Assembly: GCF_005780165.1 (NCBI RefSeq) | Contig: NZ_VAUV01000010.1 | Coordinates: 124,001-188,000 of the forward strand | Reading direction: 5' to 3' | DNA: 64,000 nucleotides | Origin: Phragmitibacter flavus | GTDB lineage: Bacteria; Verrucomicrobiota; Verrucomicrobiia; Verrucomicrobiales; Verrucomicrobiaceae | In this document: positions 59,451 to 64,000 of the stretch, piece after piece | How positions within the stretch are numbered: position 1 is the first letter of the stretch | Layout: each line of letters starts with the position of its first letter | Notes under the pieces: model-generated | Told to the model about the DNA's origin: nothing | Seen by the model: the letters and a program-made list of their open reading frames with translations, nothing else | Databases searched by the model: none | Translations under genes and position numbers: made by a program

Positions 59451-61762
59451 TACAGACGCATGGTCCAGCGGTTGGTGGGTTTGTCGGTCAACTCCAGCAC
59501 GTTCAGCGCATCCACCTGATCCCGATGAAGGCCGCCAAGGGTGATAAAATACGTCTCAAACGCCCCGCCCGTCGGTGAAGCCGCGTCCTTCTGCCACAAA
59601 GACAAATAGGTATTGAATCCGAGCTGGCTGTTGCCGTTTCCAATCTTCCATTCATGCAAATAGAGGTAGGCGCGCGGCAAAGCCACCGAGATGCGCCGCG
59701 AGCCGTCAGGGCGACTGCTCAGCTTGGCCTGAACCTTCTTGGCATCGTAAAACATCGCATACCCCGTGCCAAACACCCAAGGTTGCAATGCGCCCACCCG
59801 CCCGTCTCCATCGGCTGCCGCACCACTGATTCGCAGGGAATCCGTCGCCCCAGGCGTCAATCGTTTGCCATAGCTGCGGGCATCAATGTTGGTATCAATG
59901 AGGTAGGCCGGCTGCCCGCCCGGCGCATCCATCATGTTGGCACCAAACACCTCCCAGGTGAGATAGAGTGCGTTGCTGTCAGCATCCGCCCGGAAACGCA
60001 CCCCCGGATTGTCCGCGTCGGGCATCTTCTCATCGATCGGCTGGCCGAAGTCCGTCGCAGGATTCCCCTTCACCAGCTTCACCTCCTGCTTCAAACCCAT
60101 GTTGCGCGACAGCTCAACCTTGCGATCAAATCGATAGGTCAACCCTTCGCTCACCAAAGTCATTGTGAGGATGCCCTTCAAGCGGGTTGCCCCTGTCGAA
60201 GGCAATGCAAACGGCAGATTGATCGGCGAAGCCTCACCTCCGGCTGCGTTGAAAGTGCCGTTCCACTTTTGACCCGAAAATGCAGCCTCCCAGGTTCCCT
60301 TGATAGGATTCTTCGACGTATTGGCCACGCGTGCCTGCAGTTCCACCGTGTTTTCAAGATTGAATCGCGTGCCCAAATCCCAAACCACCGCCAGCGGCTG
60401 GATCATGGCATCAATGTCATTGATGTGAACCATCTCGGTGTTCGCATGCATGATCGAGAAACAAATCGACGCATCCGAGAAAGGCATCCCGCCTGCGAAG
60501 GTCTCCTCAGAACGCGGCAGCCAGGTGATTTTCACCTCCGTCTTTTTGCCCGGTTGCAGCACCAGCCGCGTGGGAGCCTGCAAAGGTTTCCAATGCCTGG
60601 CCACCAATGGCAACAGGGTAATGGTTTGCTCGTCTTTGGTGGTGTTCTCCAGATCGTAGGTCAACACGCACTGTTTGGTGCCTTCCATGATCAAATTGGA
60701 ATTGGACACCTTCCAGGGCAGAGCTTTCTCTCCGTTGAGCAACTCCTTGAAAATGCGTTTGCCCAACTGACGGTGAAAATTCGCATCAGGGTGAACCCAA
60801 TCAACAATCTCGCCGTGATTGAAAAATTTGCGGTAGTCATCCACCACCTGATTGAACAATTTTGCCGCCCGCTTCTCGGGGTCAGGATCGAGCTGCTCCA
60901 GCATCGGGCTGATTACCGGACTCTTGTGCACAGGAGCAGTAACAGGGCTCGGAGCCCCAGTCTCGGTCTCCGTTTGAGCCTTGGCCTCTTCAGCCTTTCT
61001 CTTCTCCGCCTCTTTCTTCGCCGCATTCAAATGCGCACTGCGATCATCCAACCTCACAAACCAGTTCAAATCCCCCAAATCCGCAAACCACACTTCATTC
61101 GCCACCGCCACTTCACGCATCGCGTTGGCATAGGGACGCGTCAGCGCTAAAAGCTCCTCTGGCGGATCTTCCACCGTCAACGAAGGCCCAAACAACAACA
61201 GATCAGCCCCATTGGCACGCACCAGAGCAATGATCTCCTCCAGCGACTTGCGGTATTTCTCCAAACCCTCGTTCAGCGTCGCGTCATTGATCCCAAAACT
61301 CACCATCACGAGATCCGGCTTGTTCTCGAAAGCCTGCGTGGTCAGCGGCTGCAGCGCATGAAACATCAGCTTCCCGCCGCGAGACAAATTTTGCAGCGTG
61401 ATCTCCACCCCGACCACTTCGTTCAACTTCTCGGGCTTGCCCTTCCCGGGTCGGATCACCCTCACCCCGCCCGGATAATAAAACTGCGAGGACAACTCAT
61501 TCAAAAACACCGTCTGATAAGCCAGCAGGGTGTTGTTGTATTCATCGCCATACCCATACATGGTCATCACGCTATCGCCCAAACTAACCACATGGACCGG
61601 ATTGCGCTTTGCCAGCTTGGCATAGGTCCGCGGCAGGAATTTTTTCATGCGCTCCTCCTGCTCTGGAGACAAATCATAGTCATTCGCCCGCAGCGAGGTG
61701 ACTCCAATGGCAATCAAGGCCAGCAAAAAGGAACAGCGAAGAACGGAAGCGATCATGGGCAA
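59447..61762 (-). CDS. Secreted SGNH/GDSL hydrolase with large C-terminal region
   Basis: 771 residues with a signal peptide (LLALIAIGVTSLRA). The SGNH core has block I SLGDSVMTMYGYG, a Gly block (NLSRGGK), block III FGINDATL and block V WVHPDANFH. A Glu/Lys/Ala-rich insert (about residues 243-275) interrupts it. The last 420 residues form beta-rich domains with a conserved FALPSTGATRLKG style, typical of carbohydrate-interacting exported proteins in this phylum; the family is not named here. It is translationally coupled to the Ate1-like gene and faces the coaC operon. Confidence 0.85.
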   Translation of the reverse strand: MPMIASVLRCSFLLALIAIGVTSLRANDYDLSPEQEERMKKFLPRTYAKLAKRNPVHVVSLGDSVMTMYGYGDEYNNTLLAYQTVFLNELSSQFYYPGGVRVIRPGKGKPEKLNEVVGVEITLQNLSRGGKLMFHALQPLTTQAFENKPDLVMVSFGINDATLNEGLEKYRKSLEEIIALVRANGADLLLFGPSLTVEDPPEELLALTRPYANAMREVAVANEVWFADLGDLNWFVRLDDRSAHLNAAKKEAEKRKAEEAKAQTETETGAPSPVTAPVHKSPVISPMLEQLDPDPEKRAAKLFNQVVDDYRKFFNHGEIVDWVHPDANFHRQLGKRIFKELLNGEKALPWKVSNSNLIMEGTKQCVLTYDLENTTKDEQTITLLPLVARHWKPLQAPTRLVLQPGKKTEVKITWLPRSEETFAGGMPFSDASICFSIMHANTEMVHINDIDAMIQPLAVVWDLGTRFNLENTVELQARVANTSKNPIKGTWEAAFSGQKWNGTFNAAGGEASPINLPFALPSTGATRLKGILTMTLVSEGLTYRFDRKVELSRNMGLKQEVKLVKGNPATDFGQPIDEKMPDADNPGVRFRADADSNALYLTWEVFGANMMDAPGGQPAYLIDTNIDARSYGKRLTPGATDSLRISGAAADGDGRVGALQPWVFGTGYAMFYDAKKVQAKLSSRPDGSRRISVALPRAYLYLHEWKIGNGNSQLGFNTYLSLWQKDAASPTGGAFETYFITLGGLHRDQVDALNVLELTDKPTNRWTMRLY

Positions 61763-61912
61763 ATCGCCTATTACCCAGCCTGCCGATCATTTCCAGCGCT
61801 TTTAATTGCCACCGATCGCTAGTTGCTTGCATCCTTGCAGTGACCAGCCACACTGCGAAGCCGGACGAGTCGCACCACTTTGCCTCGCTCCAGCGTATCT
61901 GATCCTATTCCC

Positions 61913-62458
61913 ATGAAAAATGTCCTCCTCGGCATCAGCGGTTCCATCGCCGCCTACAAGGCCGCCGACATCACCAGCCAGCTCGTCAAGGCCGGCTGCC
62001 AGGTCACCTGCATCATGACCACGCACGCGCAGGAGTTCATCACCCCACTCACCCTGCAAACCCTTTCCAAAAACCCCGTGGTCACCAACCTCCTCGACGA
62101 AAAAGAAAGCTGGCGGCCCACCCACATCCAGCTCGCCGACAACGCGGATCTCCTGCTCATTGCCCCCGCCACCGCCAACCAGCTCGCCGTATTGGCCAAT
62201 GGATTTGCCCACGATGCCCTCAGCGCGATTGCCCTCGCCACCCGCGCGCCCATCCTCATCGCCCCCGCCATGAACGGCAAAATGTGGCTGCATCCTGCCA
62301 CCCAGCTCAACGTCGAAAAACTTAAATCGTGGGGCTGTCAGTTCATCGATCCCGACGAAGGCATGCTTGCCTGCGGCTATGAAGGCGTCGGACGCCTCGC
62401 CCCCGTCGATCTCATCGTCAACATCACGCTGAAACTCCTTCAACCCACCGACGAGTAA
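61913..62458 (+). CDS. coaC: Phosphopantothenoylcysteine decarboxylase
   Basis: 181 residues of the flavin-dependent HFCD family. Clear motifs are GISGSIAAYKAADI, HIQLADNADLLLIAPATANQLAVLANG, APAMNGKMW and the substrate-clamp Cys in GMLACGYEGVGRL. It makes 4'-phosphopantetheine in coenzyme A synthesis. Most bacteria carry CoaC fused to CoaB; here the two are separate genes, 12 bases apart. Start ATG 61913. Confidence 0.94.
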   Translation: MKNVLLGISGSIAAYKAADITSQLVKAGCQVTCIMTTHAQEFITPLTLQTLSKNPVVTNLLDEKESWRPTHIQLADNADLLLIAPATANQLAVLANGFAHDALSAIALATRAPILIAPAMNGKMWLHPATQLNVEKLKSWGCQFIDPDEGMLACGYEGVGRLAPVDLIVNITLKLLQPTDE

Positions 62459-62470
62459 AACCCAATCGCC

Positions 62471-63133
62471 ATGCGTTTTCTCATCACCGCAGGCCCAACC
62501 CGGGAACCCCTTGATCCGGTGCGCTACCTCAGCAACCGCTCCTCTGGCAAAATGGGCTATGCTATCGCCACGGCCGCCGCTGAAGCCGGTCATCAGGTGG
62601 TTCTCATCAGCGGTCCCGTCAATCTTCCCGCGCCTGCGGGTGTCACCATTCATTCGATCCAAACCGCCCAGCAAATGTGGGAAACCACGCGCGAACTCCT
62701 GCGCGACGAAGCTCCCGACATCGCCATCCTCGCCGCCGCCGTCGCCGATTACCGTCCCAAATTCCAGCACGACCAGAAGATCAAGAAACATCAGGATAGC
62801 CTCACCCTCGAACTTGAACGCACCCCCGACATCCTCGGCTCGATGCGCCAGCCGTTCAACTTCAGCGGACTCCTCGTCGGATTCGCCGCCGAAACCGAAA
62901 ACCTCATCGCCAATGCCATGGACAAACTCCAGCGCAAACACTGCGATCTCATCATCGCCAACGACGTCAGCGGCAGCGACACAGGGTTTGACACCGATCA
63001 AAACGAAGTCATTCTCTGCTTCCCCGACGGTCGTGCCGAAACCCTGCCCAGGCAGTCCAAACACGACCTCGCCCGCAACCTTATCCAGCGCCTCACCGCC
63101 CTCGCTTTCGCCATCGACAAACCATCATCATGA
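62471..63133 (+). CDS. coaB: Phosphopantothenate-cysteine ligase
   Basis: 220 residues, the partner of CoaC in coenzyme A synthesis. Diagnostic segments are FLITAGPTREPLDPVRYLSNRSSGKMGYAIA, AAVADYRPKF, and the Lys-rich loop HDQKIKKHQDSL that activates the carboxylate. It is freestanding rather than fused to CoaC, as in some other phyla. Its stop overlaps the ATG of the inositol-phosphatase gene (ATGA), so the three genes are one operon. Confidence 0.95.
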   Translation: MRFLITAGPTREPLDPVRYLSNRSSGKMGYAIATAAAEAGHQVVLISGPVNLPAPAGVTIHSIQTAQQMWETTRELLRDEAPDIAILAAAVADYRPKFQHDQKIKKHQDSLTLELERTPDILGSMRQPFNFSGLLVGFAAETENLIANAMDKLQRKHCDLIIANDVSGSDTGFDTDQNEVILCFPDGRAETLPRQSKHDLARNLIQRLTALAFAIDKPSS

Positions 63134-63882
63134 GTTCCCTGTTAAGCGCCGCTCTTGAAGCCGCACACGCCGCCGGTAAATTGCAAAAGGAACACTTCGG
63201 TTCCGATCTCGCCGTCAACGAAATGCTCAAGCACGACATCAAGCTCGACCTTGACGTCCGCAGCCAGGAACTCATCACTGAAATCCTGCTGAAACATTTT
63301 CCCGACCATCACATTCTCGGCGAGGAAGGCGACGCGGGCACCGTCGGCAGCGACACGCAGTGGATCGTCGATCCCATCGACGGCACCGTAAACTACTTCT
63401 ACGGCATCCCCCATTTTTGCGTCTCCATTGCCGCCCGTCATCAGGGCGAACTGGTCGTCGGCGTCATCTACGACCCCATCCAGGATGAAACCTGGGCAGT
63501 TGAAAAAGGCGGCATCCCCACCCTCAACGGCAAACCCATCCGCACCAGCTCCCGCGCTCACGTCAGCGACGCCGTCGTCACCGTCGGATTCTCCAAAAGC
63601 CGCAAAGCCCTCGAAGCCAGCTTTGATCGATTCAAACGCATCGCTGTCGACGTCCGCAAAACCCGCATGCTCGGCAGTGCCGCCCTCGCCCTCGCCTACA
63701 TTGCCTGTGGCCGGCTCGATGCCTACATTGAAGAACAAATCAGCGACTGGGACATCGCCGCTGGCAAACTCCTCCTCGAAGCCGCCGGTGGAGATTTCAA
63801 TGTCACCCCCAGCGAAGTCCATCCCGGCAAGCTGTTCGTCTACGCCACCAACGGCAAGGTCGATCTCTCGTCCTATCTCTGA
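63130..63882 (+). CDS. Inositol monophosphatase family protein
   Basis: 250 residues. Metal-site motifs are LGEEGDAG, WIVDPIDGTVNYFYG and the C-terminal SDWDIAAGKLLLEAAGG, all standard for Li-sensitive inositol/3'-phosphoadenosine-phosphatase enzymes. A 4-base overlap links it to coaB. Possible substrates include inositol phosphate and 3'-phosphoadenosine 5'-phosphate; the latter would recycle a by-product related to coenzyme A and sulfate metabolism, but this is inference. Confidence 0.93.
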   Translation: MSSLLSAALEAAHAAGKLQKEHFGSDLAVNEMLKHDIKLDLDVRSQELITEILLKHFPDHHILGEEGDAGTVGSDTQWIVDPIDGTVNYFYGIPHFCVSIAARHQGELVVGVIYDPIQDETWAVEKGGIPTLNGKPIRTSSRAHVSDAVVTVGFSKSRKALEASFDRFKRIAVDVRKTRMLGSAALALAYIACGRLDAYIEEQISDWDIAAGKLLLEAAGGDFNVTPSEVHPGKLFVYATNGKVDLSSYL

Positions 63883-63887
63883 TCCAA

Positions 63888-64000
63888 ATGTTGAAGGCCC
63901 TTCTTTCGTCAACTCCATCATCAACCCGGCCCGCCTGTCCGCGTGTAGGCATCGGCTACGACGTCCATTGTTATGCCGAAGGTCGCCCCTTCATTCTCGG
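63888..64000 (+). CDS. ispF: 2-C-methyl-D-erythritol 2,4-cyclodiphosphate synthase (partial, 5' end)
   Basis: Only the first 37 codons fall in the window. After an unconserved start (MLKALLSSTPSSTRPACPR) they read VGIGYDVHCYAEGRPFILG, the invariant opening of IspF with the zinc ligands Asp and His of YDVH. IspF is the fifth enzyme of the MEP isoprenoid pathway. It starts 5 bases after the inositol-phosphatase stop, so it is in the same operon as coaC-coaB. Confidence 0.9.
   Translation, partial: MLKALLSSTPSSTRPACPRVGIGYDVHCYAEGRPFIL

Noticed and set aside
61802-63064. A 420-codon open frame on the minus strand
   Set aside because: Antisense to coaC and coaB, which carry full conserved motifs.
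1-64000. CRISPR arrays, insertion sequences, integrases or prophage genes
   Set aside because: No regular repeat-spacer arrangement, transposase motif or phage structural gene was found; the PolyVal-type kinase is the only mobile-element-flavoured gene.

Overview
The window looks like a chromosomal segment of a Verrucomicrobiota bacterium, probably near Verrucomicrobiaceae (Prosthecobacter-like). This is inferred from gene content and protein style: an RpoA whose N-terminus reads MSIRLARFEMP, a secreted DUF1080 protein, a GntR-HTH/LacI-sensor fusion regulator, a Gfo/Idh oxidoreductase near a TIM-barrel sugar isomerase, SGNH hydrolases, and split coaC and coaB. There is no phage, insertion sequence or CRISPR array. 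Housekeeping genes are scattered singly between accessory genes.

Layout. 1-2.7 kb: an eroded cheB/cheR fusion with a new membrane-protein gene starting inside it, a hybrid histidine kinase with an ethylene-receptor-like copper-site sensor, and a NUDIX remnant. 2.9-7.5 kb (minus strand): a nitrogen-scavenging locus with biuret hydrolase (biuH), a cupin, an outer-membrane barrel, an NCS2-type permease and a second BiuH-like hydrolase. 7.7-12.6 kb: a small orphan gene, then a hybrid kinase and a sigma-54 activator in one operon. 12.8-17.6 kb: rpoA-rplQ, a glycosyltransferase-like gene, a VOC protein, a DUF1080 protein and a DUF1826-like protein. 17.7-28 kb: fabF, a Ski2-like helicase, moeA, a lipoprotein, dnaX-ybaB, a small protein and argS. 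27.8-34 kb: a coupled PTS-IIA/membrane-protein pair, an M50-CBS protease, and two ammonium transporters that each have a near-perfect sigma-54 promoter. 34-45 kb: sugar oxidoreductase and isomerase, tRNA-Leu, moxR, rlmI, an aminotransferase, an L,D-transpeptidase and a GT2 polysaccharide synthase. 45-53.8 kb: tilS-serS, an rsmB-like gene, a cysteine desulfurase, a dehydrogenase, a small-protein/kinase operon with its own promoter and operator, and a 2-hydroxyacid dehydrogenase. 54-64 kb: three small exported thiol/metal proteins, a histone-H1-like protein, a degenerate metalloprotease, a regulator, an SGNH hydrolase coupled to an Ate1/Bpt-like transferase, then coaC-coaB-inositol phosphatase-ispF.

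How parts may work together. Biuret hydrolase plus permease plus barrel suggests uptake and deamination of biuret-type nitrogen compounds. The two ammonium transporters are almost certainly under sigma-54, so nitrogen limitation may be a theme of the region; the window also encodes a sigma-54 activator, but a link between it and these promoters is only inference. The most system-like unexplained unit is the 57-aa protein plus PolyVal-type kinase operon at 51.5-52.4 kb, which has toxin-antitoxin-like architecture. The most unexpected sequence element is a 36-bp pyrimidine-rich repeat that sits directly against the start codons of two unrelated genes 23 kb apart.

Limits: all family assignments were made by eye from motifs. 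Start codons are often uncertain because many genes lack a clear Shine-Dalgarno sequence.
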